Shown here: positions 1-7,190 of the stretch, in pieces
Layout: every line of letters begins with the position of its first letter
Numbering within the stretch: the first letter of the stretch is position 1
NCBI GenBank assembly: GCA_902783365.1
Contig: CACZQL010000076.1
Location: 1 to 41,305 of the forward strand
Source: an uncultured Bacteroidia bacterium
GTDB taxonomy: Bacteria; Bacteroidota; Bacteroidia; Bacteroidales; F082
Direction: 5' to 3'
DNA: 41,305 nt
Translations under genes and position numbers: made by a program
The notes under the pieces: generated by a model
Databases searched by the model: none
Seen by the model: the letters and a program-made list of their open reading frames with translations, nothing else
Told to the model about the DNA's origin: nothing

Positions 1-1
1 C

Positions 2-208
2 AACTGGGAAGCCATGAGCGGCGACGTTAACTTCGAACCCAAACTCCAGCGTACCATCAACGTCGATATCCGCTACGTGCTCTTCGTTATCGACAAGTAC
101 GCCGGCGGAATATACTTTTTTAATGCGGAATGCGGAATGCGGAATAATTACCTGATACCGGTAGGCTTATTCCGCATTTCGCATTCCGCATTCCGCATTC
201 CGTATTAA
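2..208 (+). CDS. C-terminal end of an unidentified protein (partial, 5' end outside window)
   Basis: An open frame enters from the left edge and stops at 206-208. The first 40 residues or so (to about position 120) look like genuine protein, including a hydrophobic beta-like stretch [20 protein letters not shown]. The last 29 or so residues are encoded by the TGCGGAA palindromic repeat at 122-206 and read NAECGMRN and onward, so they are probably an accidental tail gained when the repeat arrived at the 3' end. The ATG at position 14 is probably internal because the frame stays open before it. I do not recognise the family. An envelope protein is possible but not shown. Confidence 0.45.
   Translation, partial: NWEAMSGDVNFEPKLQRTINVDIRYVLFVIDKYAGGIYFFNAECGMRNNYLIPVGLFRISHSAFRIPY
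122..206. repeat. TGCGGAA heptamer palindrome, copy 1
   Basis: The left arm has three TGCGGAA units (122-147), then a spacer of about 20 bp, then a right arm of about five TTCCGCA units with two variant bases (168-206). The same architecture recurs at 38071-38149 and 40843-40926. It overlaps the 3' end of the left partial gene and ends 8 bp before the -7 box of the CotH gene. Confidence 0.9.
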
Positions 209-213
209 ATCCC

Positions 214-221
214 TATCTTTG
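214..221 (+). promoter_or_regulatory. Bacteroidota -7 box for the CotH gene
   Basis: TATCTTTG matches the TAnnTTTG consensus and lies 28 bp before the ATG at 250. The region where the -33 element should be falls inside the preceding heptamer repeat. Confidence 0.7.
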
Positions 222-249
222 CAGCCTCAATGTCTTATGGTGATATCCG

Positions 250-2091
250 ATGTTTAAAGCATACATCCAACAGTTATTAATCTGCCTGTGTCTGGTACTT
301 GTGCCGTTTTTTGGCACAGCCCAACCTGCCGAGAAGGCTTGTTTTTCCGTGCCGGGAGGCTTCTATGAGGAGCCGTTCCAGTTGGAGCTGTTTCCGTTTT
401 ACGCCAACCATCACATCCGGTTCACCATCAATGGCAACCAGCCAACGGCCCAGTCAACCCTTTACACGGAGCCGTTGACCCTCGACGAGCGTTTGTATTC
501 CACCTCCGACATTTTCACTGTAGCGGTGTCGCTCGACCATGAGATGTTCTATCCCGACAGCGTGGGGCATTGCATCGTGATCCGCGCGGCGGTTTTCGAT
601 GCGCAAGAGAACCGCCTCAGCGAGGTGGCCACCAACAGCTATTTCATCCGTTCCTTGGGCTGCGACACCCACGGTCTTCCTGCGATTTCGCTTTGCGCCG
701 ACTCGCTCGACTTGTTCAGCTTTTACCGTGGCATCATGGTGCCGGGAGCCTGGTGGTCCAGCGCCATACCCGAATGGACAGGCAACTATTTCTGTAAGGG
801 CATGGAATGGGAACGCCCCTGCAATGTGGAGTTCTACGAGGCCGACAATACCGGTATCAACCAGCAAGCCGGACTACGCACCCATGGCGGTGCCTCTCGC
901 AGGCTACAACAGAAAGGCTTAAAGCTTTATGCCCGCGAAGAATATGGCAAAAAACGGTTTGAGCATCCTTTCTTTGAGGAAATCCCCCAGGCAAGCTTCA
1001 AACACCTCTCGCTGAAACCTTTCCGGTGCAGCCACTGGATGACGACCGGCTTACAGGACCCACTCGCCCATCGCATCGCCCGCAACCTCGACCTTGATGT
1101 TCTGGCCGCCCGTCAAGCCGTCCTCTTCCTCAACGGTGAATACTATGGCATCTATGCCGTGGAGGAAGTGCCCGACGAGCGTTATCTCGAAGACCACTAT
1201 GGCATCGACCCCGATAGCGTCAACATCATCAAGAAATGGAACCAACTTGACTGTGGCGACAGCACCCACTGGCACGACCTCTATTATTGGGTCAAGGAAA
1301 ATGACCTCTCCATGGCCGAAAACTACGAAAGGATACAGTCGCTCATCGACATGGACAACTTCATCGACTACCTGGTCTTCGAGCTCTGTTCCGCCAATAA
1401 TGACTGGCCTGCCAACAACGTGCGTTGCTGGCAAGAGGGCGACGGCCCTTGGCGTTGGTTCTTCTACGATGGCGATGGCTGTTTCTTCAAAGACTGGGAT
1501 GTGTTTGCCAACGTTACCGATACCAGCAACCACATCAACCCCTCCAACGCCCAATCCACCTTGCTGTTCCGTAAACTCTTCGAGAACGAAGACTTCATGC
1601 AGCGGTTCTCCACCCGTTTCCATCAACTCACCTCCACAACCCTCCAGTATGCTGAAACCTTCCCTTACCTTGACCAGCAGCAGGCCCTGATTCGCGAGGA
1701 GGTGCCCCAACAATGTCAACGTTTCGCCTTTCTCCCCGACATGGAGAAATGGGAAGCCGACCTGGCCCATGTGGATGACTATCTCCGCAATTTGCAGGAG
1801 AACCTCGATAACAAACTCTCCTGCTTCATGAGTGTTTACAACCATCAAATTCCCGAATCCCCCTTGTTGTGCTACCCCAACCCTTTCCATGACCGACTCA
1901 ACCTTCAAATCAACACCTCCCTCCCTGACAATAGCGAGGTGCGGTTGTGCAATGCATGGGGTCAAATGGTCTATCGGCAAAAAGCCACCCTTGCCCCGGG
2001 TATCAACAGAATCTCCATGGACCTCCATCTTCCTGCCGGCGTCTATTTCCTTTGGGTGGACCAATATGTCACCAAAATAGTCTGCCAATAA
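250..2091 (+). CDS. CotH-kinase family surface protein with T9SS sorting domain
   Basis: This is a 613-residue exported protein. A signal peptide (about residues 1-25) is followed by a chitobiase/Fn3-associated type beta domain (about 30-130, with FTINGNQPT and LYTEPLTL), then a CotH kinase domain (about 140-470). Visible CotH features are RTHGGASRR, the LNGEYYGIYAVEE segment and the acidic WFFYDGDGCFF segment expected to bind metal and nucleotide. The last 75 or so residues (from CYPNPFHDRL to GVYFLWV) match a type A T9SS C-terminal sorting domain, so the protein is probably exported across the outer membrane and attached to the cell surface. CotH proteins are atypical secreted kinases; the substrate here is unknown. 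It has its own promoter and sits beside the glycan-modification operon. Confidence 0.88.
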   Translation: MFKAYIQQLLICLCLVLVPFFGTAQPAEKACFSVPGGFYEEPFQLELFPFYANHHIRFTINGNQPTAQSTLYTEPLTLDERLYSTSDIFTVAVSLDHEMFYPDSVGHCIVIRAAVFDAQENRLSEVATNSYFIRSLGCDTHGLPAISLCADSLDLFSFYRGIMVPGAWWSSAIPEWTGNYFCKGMEWERPCNVEFYEADNTGINQQAGLRTHGGASRRLQQKGLKLYAREEYGKKRFEHPFFEEIPQASFKHLSLKPFRCSHWMTTGLQDPLAHRIARNLDLDVLAARQAVLFLNGEYYGIYAVEEVPDERYLEDHYGIDPDSVNIIKKWNQLDCGDSTHWHDLYYWVKENDLSMAENYERIQSLIDMDNFIDYLVFELCSANNDWPANNVRCWQEGDGPWRWFFYDGDGCFFKDWDVFANVTDTSNHINPSNAQSTLLFRKLFENEDFMQRFSTRFHQLTSTTLQYAETFPYLDQQQALIREEVPQQCQRFAFLPDMEKWEADLAHVDDYLRNLQENLDNKLSCFMSVYNHQIPESPLLCYPNPFHDRLNLQINTSLPDNSEVRLCNAWGQMVYRQKATLAPGINRISMDLHLPAGVYFLWVDQYVTKIVCQ

Positions 2092-2118
2092 AAACTGAAA
2101 GTGAAAAACTGAAAGTTG
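2087..2118. repeat. Short-period repeat (AAAACTGAAAGTG unit) against a -7 box
   Basis: Two tandem units of about 13-14 bp, AAAACTGAAAGTG then AAAACTGAAAGTT, fill the gap after the CotH stop codon and end exactly where the TATCTTTG box of the next gene begins. Confidence 0.6.
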
Positions 2119-2126
2119 TATCTTTG
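2119..2126 (+). promoter_or_regulatory. Bacteroidota -7 box for the GH16-like gene
   Basis: TATCTTTG lies 19 bp before the ATG at 2146. It overlaps the codons that would follow a possible in-frame TTG at 2116, which argues against that start. Confidence 0.75.
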
Positions 2127-2145
2127 TCGCCAAAATCATCAGAAA

Positions 2146-4107
2146 ATGAAAAAACGTTCTCTTCTTCTCGTCATCCTTGTCCTGTTGGCCGTCGCCATCG
2201 TTTTCTTCGTCCACCAAGGGAGAAACTGCCATTTCCGCCCCATGACCAATTTCAAAGGAAGCATGGTGCGGCTCGATATGGACCTCGACGAGGCGGTGAC
2301 TGACGGCATCTATCTGCCCTCCGCGCGGCAAACCGACGACGGTTCAGGATGCTTCCACTTCCGTTTTATCGCCCCCGAGAAAGGCTGGTTCTACAAACTT
2401 TACTACCAGAACGAGTCGTATAAGTTTCCCGACACCGCCGCGCTGTCGTCGGAGAACTTCTATGGCAGCTGGGAGGACGTCTCTGTTGGCTTCAAGCCGG
2501 TGGACCGCTGGTGGATGCGCGACAGCCTGCGCATCGTGGGCAACCCGAGAGACGAAAAAATCTATTACGGCGCCGACGTGTCGGAGAACTACCGCGACCA
2601 AAAGCATGTCGATTCCATCAAGCAGTGCATCCGCAACTCCGAGTCGTGGTATAAGTCGGTCATCGAGAAAGCCGCCCAAAACCAAATCAGCGTGGATGCG
2701 CAGCTCACCAACGACGCCCTTTGGGTGGTGGAGGACGACCTCAACCATGGCGACCACAACCACCGCTGGAAACGCAACCCCCGCGTGGGCGAATATGCCT
2801 TCACCCTGGTGCTCTGCGACGAGGAGGGTCTTGCCGAGATTCCCGACCATATCCAGCATCTTGGCGTCACCGCTCCCGAAGGCGGCTTTGAGAATCCCTT
2901 CCACTGGTTCGCCTCACACCCCTCGAAACATATCAAAGTGATTACCTCAGGCCGCAAACTCAAGACACGCGCGGTGCTCGAAGCCAGCCATGGCGTCTAT
3001 GTGGAAGAAGCCAAGATGAAACACGCCACCGCCGACAGCTGCGGCTGCGGCTACAACAAAGAGCTCTACCGCCACGCCCTCTTCGAGCAGTTCTTCAGCT
3101 CCATCAGCCAGCAATACACCCTTCGCAACATCCCCGTCATCCAGGATGTGGTGGGGGAGGACCCCTATACCCGCGCGGAGTACGAGGCCAACAAGACCCG
3201 TTTCGACTCCTCACAGCTCCAGATGAACTACCCCGTGGTCACCGAGAACCCCTGCGCCACCGTACACGCCACCGCCGAGGGCATCACCCTCGTCAACCCC
3301 GCCAGCACCGAGGGACGGCTCCGTAAAGAGTCCACCGGCATCCGTAGCCGCGTGGGCTTCACCTACGGCAAGTTCAGGGGCAAAATCAAATTCCCGGTGA
3401 TGCTCAACGATGAGAATATCTGGAACGGGCTGACCTACGCTTTCTGGTTGATTTACACCGACAACAACGAGTGGAACTATCGCCGTCCCAGCTTCGCGGG
3501 CGGCGGCTACATCCCCAAATACGACGATTCCGAATATCCCCAGCGCACCCCCTACAACGCCTATTCGGAAATCGATATCGAAATCGTGAAGGCCTCCAAA
3601 CACTGGCCCATCAACTATTACCAATATACCCGTGGCGACCTTCAAAACTGCCAGGAGGATGCCAGCCTGAACGACGACGTGATGTTCTGCTGCACCAACT
3701 GGGACCTCGCCACCCCCGAACCGCCCAAGTTCAAAGCCTATATCGACAGCATCCCTTACGGCAAGAAAGACAAGTTCGAGGTGATGCGCTGGTATCCCAA
3801 CTACAAGGCTTTGACCTCGCGCACGCCCATGTCGAACAAGGACTTCAAGGAACCTTGGTACTATTACGAGATTGAATGGAAACCCACCGAGATTATATGG
3901 CGCTTGGGCCCCGACCCGGACCACATGGAGGTGATGGGCTACATGAACGACCAATACACGGCCATTCCCAACAACCAGATGAAGTGTATCGTCACCCAGG
4001 AGTACCATTACTCCGAATGGTGGCCGCCCGTCGTGTGGGAACAGGGACTCATCCCTTACAACAAAACCGATATCATTGGAAAAGTTTATGAAATAGTCAT
4101 TGAATAA
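2146..4107 (+). CDS. Membrane-anchored protein with C-terminal GH16-like domain
   Basis: This protein has 653 residues counted from the ATG at 2146. I reject the in-frame TTG at 2116 because it lies inside the promoter. A single N-terminal hydrophobic segment (about residues 5-24) should anchor it in the inner membrane or act as an uncleaved signal. Residues 30-380 are an unrecognised domain. The C-terminal 280 or so residues resemble glycoside hydrolase family 16 / concanavalin-like glucanases: YSEIDIEIVK carries the ExDxE catalytic signature (E475, D477, E479), and a later YYYEIEWKPTEIIWRL matches the usual GH16 strand before the sugar-binding face. It may cleave or bind the surface glycan that the downstream enzymes modify. 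Catalysis is inferred from the motif only. Confidence 0.65.
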   Translation: MKKRSLLLVILVLLAVAIVFFVHQGRNCHFRPMTNFKGSMVRLDMDLDEAVTDGIYLPSARQTDDGSGCFHFRFIAPEKGWFYKLYYQNESYKFPDTAALSSENFYGSWEDVSVGFKPVDRWWMRDSLRIVGNPRDEKIYYGADVSENYRDQKHVDSIKQCIRNSESWYKSVIEKAAQNQISVDAQLTNDALWVVEDDLNHGDHNHRWKRNPRVGEYAFTLVLCDEEGLAEIPDHIQHLGVTAPEGGFENPFHWFASHPSKHIKVITSGRKLKTRAVLEASHGVYVEEAKMKHATADSCGCGYNKELYRHALFEQFFSSISQQYTLRNIPVIQDVVGEDPYTRAEYEANKTRFDSSQLQMNYPVVTENPCATVHATAEGITLVNPASTEGRLRKESTGIRSRVGFTYGKFRGKIKFPVMLNDENIWNGLTYAFWLIYTDNNEWNYRRPSFAGGGYIPKYDDSEYPQRTPYNAYSEIDIEIVKASKHWPINYYQYTRGDLQNCQEDASLNDDVMFCCTNWDLATPEPPKFKAYIDSIPYGKKDKFEVMRWYPNYKALTSRTPMSNKDFKEPWYYYEIEWKPTEIIWRLGPDPDHMEVMGYMNDQYTAIPNNQMKCIVTQEYHYSEWWPPVVWEQGLIPYNKTDIIGKVYEIVIE

Positions 4108-4112
4108 TTTAT

Positions 4113-4161
4113 AATTGGGAATTTAGAGAAATATGACACAAATCCCTCTAAATTCCCAATT
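4113..4161. repeat. Perfect 16-bp inverted repeat after the GH16-like gene
   Basis: Arms 4113-4128 and 4146-4161 are perfect reverse complements around a 17-bp spacer. The right arm continues as TCTAAATTCTAAATTT to about 4176. It could form a terminator-like hairpin, but no T-run follows, and it resembles the other arm-spacer-arm repeats in this window. The next gene starts at 4183. Confidence 0.75.
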
Positions 4162-4182
4162 CTAAATTCTAAATTTAAGAAA

Positions 4183-5748
4183 ATGGAGTTCAAGGGATTC
4201 AGCAAGCGGGACACGAGTATTTTAAAAGGCATTGGCATCTTGAGCATTGTCTTTCACAATTACTTCCATTGGCTGTTGCCGTCGCCAGGCGAGAATGAGT
4301 TCAGTTTCGCGGCGGAGCGGGTCACCCGTTTTTTCGACTTGTTGGTCAATGAGCCCGGCGAGTTTGTCAACATCCTGTTCAGTTTTTTGGGTCACTACGG
4401 GGTGCAGGTGTTTCTGTTGGTCAGTGGTTTTGGCCTCACCATGTCGATGCTCCGACGGGAGAAAGCGTGGCTGCCCTTTGTGTGGGAACGCCTCTTGAAG
4501 CTCTATGCGTTGCTTTTGACGGGCTTGGTGTTGAGTTATCTCGGCCTTGTGCTGATGCAGAACCGGGTCTTCAACGCTTGGGAGTGGAAGGAAATCGGTT
4601 ACAAGATGCTGTTCATGCACACGCTTTTGCCCAACTCGGGCTTGAGTGTGAACGGGCCGTGGTGGTTCTTCGCCTTGATTTTCCAGCTTTATTTGCTGTT
4701 TCCGCTGTTGTTCCGAGGGATGCGACGCTGGGGCTGGAAAGTCTTCGTGGCTGTTTGTGTGGTTTCCTACGCGATGATCTTCCTGTTTCGCGAGGTCTTC
4801 AACCTGTATCATGGCAGCATTTTGATGCAAAACGCGCCGGGGCATCTACCGGAGTTTTGCTTGGGCATCCTGTTGGCTTTTTCCAAAGACAAAAAGATAC
4901 ATTGGGGCTGGCTGGTGTTGGCGGTGGCGGTGTTCTGTCTGGGCAATGTCTATTCCTGGGCTTATCCCTTCACGTTCTTGGCGGTGGCGGTGATGACGGT
5001 TTTTGCCTATCAGGGCTTGAAGTCGCTTCCTTTCAAAAAACGTTGGATAGGGGAGGCGCTCTCTTATTTCGGGGGGATTTCCATGCTGCTGTTTGCCGTC
5101 CACGGTCTTTTCAGAGTGCCTTTTCTCAACTTGGCGGCGGCTTGGCCCACTCCTTGGGGACATCTTGCCACAGGTTTGCTATTTTTTGTCACCGTGTGGC
5201 TGTTCGCTTTGGCCGTCAAGCCACTGCATACCTGGCTCTCCAACTTGTTCTCCCGGTGTGCCATTCGTGAAAGCAAAGTTACAAAAATATTGCAACCAAT
5301 ACTTCAAGTGTTCTTGTTGCTGTTTTTTGCAGGTGTGATGGTCCATTACCTGGTTCAAGACCGCAGCTCGCGATCCATCACGCCCACGGTTGCTCCGCTG
5401 CTGATGGATCAAGGTGTGGTGACCCCGGCTGACAACTATGTGACTTTTGTGTCGTTCGACTTGCCGGCGAATCCTTCTGTGGTGCGTTTCAAAGGCAGTT
5501 TCGATTTCAAGAGCGATGCCGCCGAGGATCAGCTGCCTTCGTTGGTGGCCGACATCCGTAAGACCTATTGGAATAGCATCAAGCTCACCAAACGTGTGGA
5601 TGGCGATTGGTCACACTACGAGTTCAGTTGCGATTTTTACCGTTCTTTCATCCAAGATGTCAAGGATAAGCGCGTCTCCCTCTATTTCTTGAACCGTCAT
5701 CAAACTGAGATGGCCTTCCGTGATGTGCATGTCGAAGTGAGTTATTAA
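4183..5748 (+). CDS. Acyltransferase-3 family membrane protein with extra C-terminal domain
   Basis: This 521-residue protein resembles the acyltransferase-3 (OafA/YrhL-like) family of integral membrane O-acyltransferases. It starts with KGFSKRDTSILKGIGILSIVFHNYFHWL, whose His after the first helix is typical, and has about ten hydrophobic helices to about residue 380. Such enzymes acylate sugars of LPS, capsule or peptidoglycan at the membrane. The last 135 residues are soluble and probably extracytoplasmic. Their ending, with LYFLNRHQTEMAF, resembles the ends of the two LtaS-like proteins downstream (LYLFNRHKTELQL and CYFSNRGHIEFMI). It is the first gene of a plus-strand run with gaps of only 16 bp, so it is probably co-transcribed with the MBOAT and LtaS-like genes. 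Confidence 0.8.
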   Translation: MEFKGFSKRDTSILKGIGILSIVFHNYFHWLLPSPGENEFSFAAERVTRFFDLLVNEPGEFVNILFSFLGHYGVQVFLLVSGFGLTMSMLRREKAWLPFVWERLLKLYALLLTGLVLSYLGLVLMQNRVFNAWEWKEIGYKMLFMHTLLPNSGLSVNGPWWFFALIFQLYLLFPLLFRGMRRWGWKVFVAVCVVSYAMIFLFREVFNLYHGSILMQNAPGHLPEFCLGILLAFSKDKKIHWGWLVLAVAVFCLGNVYSWAYPFTFLAVAVMTVFAYQGLKSLPFKKRWIGEALSYFGGISMLLFAVHGLFRVPFLNLAAAWPTPWGHLATGLLFFVTVWLFALAVKPLHTWLSNLFSRCAIRESKVTKILQPILQVFLLLFFAGVMVHYLVQDRSSRSITPTVAPLLMDQGVVTPADNYVTFVSFDLPANPSVVRFKGSFDFKSDAAEDQLPSLVADIRKTYWNSIKLTKRVDGDWSHYEFSCDFYRSFIQDVKDKRVSLYFLNRHQTEMAFRDVHVEVSY

Positions 5749-5764
5749 ATAAAAGTAAAAAGTT

Positions 5765-7174
5765 ATGGTCTTTAGCAGCAACGTCTTTCTTTTGTATTTT
5801 CTGCCGCTCTTTTTGCTGTGCTATTTCATCTGCCCGCGGAAGTACAGAAATTATGTGCTGCTGCTGTTTTCTGTGGTGTTTTACGCTTACGGGGGTCCCG
5901 ACTTTGTGCTGATCCTCCTTGGCGCCACCACGGTCACCTATTTCCTTGTGAAGGCGATGTGCCGCACCGACAGCACCACCCAAAAGAAATGGCTTTGTGC
6001 CGCCGCCATCATCATCAACCTTGGTCTGTTGGTCTATTACAAATACGCAGGTTTCCTCATCAAAAACCTCTTGCCTTTCACCTCTCACCTTTCACCTCTC
6101 ACCTCTCACCTCTCAACCATCGTTCTCCCCATCGGCATTTCGTTTTTCACCTTCCAGTCCATCACCTACGTGCTCGACACCTACCGGGGCCAGGTGAAGC
6201 CCATGGACAAGCTGACCGACTATATCGTTTATATCATGATGTTTCCCCAGCTCATTGCCGGTCCTATCGTGAAATACGGTGACGTGGAGCAGCAACTGCG
6301 GCATCGCGAGAGTCCCGCGTCGGAATGCCTTCAGGGCTTCTATCGCTTCGTCATCGGTTTGAGCAAGAAGGTGCTCATCGCCGATGTCATCGCGGTGCAG
6401 GCCGATGCCTGTTTTGGCGGCAACCTCGCCACCTTGGACATGGGTTCCGCCTGGATTGGCAGCTTGGCCTACACGATGCAGCTCTATTTCGATTTCTCAG
6501 GCTACAGCGACATGGCCATCGGCCTCGGGCGCATCATGGGATTCAAGTTCCCCGAGAACTTCGACAATCCTTATACCTCCCGCTCCATCACAGAGTTCTG
6601 GCGCCGTTGGCACAAGACTCTTGGGGCCTTCATCATGAATTACCTCTACATCCCTTTGGGCGGCAACCGCAAGGGCCAACGCCGCACCTACCTCAACCTT
6701 TGGATTTGCTTCCTGCTCTCCGGCCTTTGGCACGGCGCCGCCTGGAACTTCGTCCTCTGGGGGGCGTTTCATGGATTCTTTATTGTCCTAGAGAAGCGAC
6801 TGGAGAGTGGAAAGTGGAAAGTTTTCCTTTCTCCACTCTCCACTTTCTTGCTGGTCAACTTCGGCTGGGTGCTGTTTAGGGCGGATAGCATCGGACATGC
6901 TTTTGACTATTATCGGGCCATGTTCTCTTTCAATTTCCAAGGCTTCAGCTGGAATGCCGGAAGTCAGTTCTATGTCACCCTCCTTGTGGCGTTCCTTTTC
7001 TCTTTCCTGACCTTGTTTCCCTTTGGGCGAAAAGTGGAGCAGTGGGTGTTTTACCGTAATTATGGAACCGTGGGGCATTGCGTTGCCTGGGGATGCTCCA
7101 TGCTGATCCTGCTCACTTGCATTGCCGCGTTGAACGCCACGGGATTCAGTCCCTTTATCTATTTCAGATTCTAA
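5765..7174 (+). CDS. MBOAT O-acyltransferase (plus-strand copy, MBOAT-0)
   Basis: This 469-residue polytopic membrane protein belongs to the MBOAT family (AlgI/DltB type). It begins MVFSSNVFLLYFLP and carries VLPIGISFFTFQ, AGPIVKYGD, YFDFSGYSDMAIGLG, TEFWRRWHKTLG and LSGLWHGAAW, where H323 is the expected catalytic histidine. It ends FSPFIYFRF, an ending shared by all four MBOATs here. Family members pass acyl groups (acetyl, D-alanyl) from cytoplasmic donors across the inner membrane. Two loops carry short-period repeats in frame: 6074-6118, encoding FTSHLSPLTSHLST, and 6801-6847, encoding ESGKWKVFLSPLST. No SGNH partner lies beside it, unlike the minus-strand copies; its neighbours are an acyltransferase-3 and LtaS-like enzymes. 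Confidence 0.92.
   Translation: MVFSSNVFLLYFLPLFLLCYFICPRKYRNYVLLLFSVVFYAYGGPDFVLILLGATTVTYFLVKAMCRTDSTTQKKWLCAAAIIINLGLLVYYKYAGFLIKNLLPFTSHLSPLTSHLSTIVLPIGISFFTFQSITYVLDTYRGQVKPMDKLTDYIVYIMMFPQLIAGPIVKYGDVEQQLRHRESPASECLQGFYRFVIGLSKKVLIADVIAVQADACFGGNLATLDMGSAWIGSLAYTMQLYFDFSGYSDMAIGLGRIMGFKFPENFDNPYTSRSITEFWRRWHKTLGAFIMNYLYIPLGGNRKGQRRTYLNLWICFLLSGLWHGAAWNFVLWGAFHGFFIVLEKRLESGKWKVFLSPLSTFLLVNFGWVLFRADSIGHAFDYYRAMFSFNFQGFSWNAGSQFYVTLLVAFLFSFLTLFPFGRKVEQWVFYRNYGTVGHCVAWGCSMLILLTCIAALNATGFSPFIYFRF
6074..6118. repeat. In-frame CACCTCT/CACCTTT repeat in MBOAT-0 (loop site 1)
   Basis: About six tandem CACCTCT or CACCTTT heptamers encode SHLSPLTSHLS just before the conserved VLPIGISFF segment. 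MBOAT-1 and MBOAT-2 carry the same kind of repeat at the same place; MBOAT-3 does not. Confidence 0.85.
6801..6847. repeat. In-frame GTGGAAA inverted repeat in MBOAT-0 (loop site 2)
   Basis: GTGGAAAG-type units are followed at once by their approximate reverse complement, CTTTCTCCACTCTCCACTTTC. The three minus-strand MBOATs carry a repeat of a different unit (AGGTGAA) at the equivalent position. Confidence 0.8.
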
Positions 7175-7190
7175 AAAAACAACCTCCCTC

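Noticed and set aside
2116-2145. TTG start that would lengthen the GH16-like protein
   Set aside because: It lies in the -7 promoter region; the ATG at 2146 gives a normal hydrophobic N-terminus.
1051-2331. A 426-codon minus-strand open frame opposite the CotH gene
   Set aside because: It crosses two promoters and the opposite strand carries CotH and T9SS motifs.
4113-4161. Intrinsic terminator after the GH16-like gene
   Set aside because: The stem is A/T-rich and no T-run follows; it fits the repeat class better, so it is listed as a repeat.
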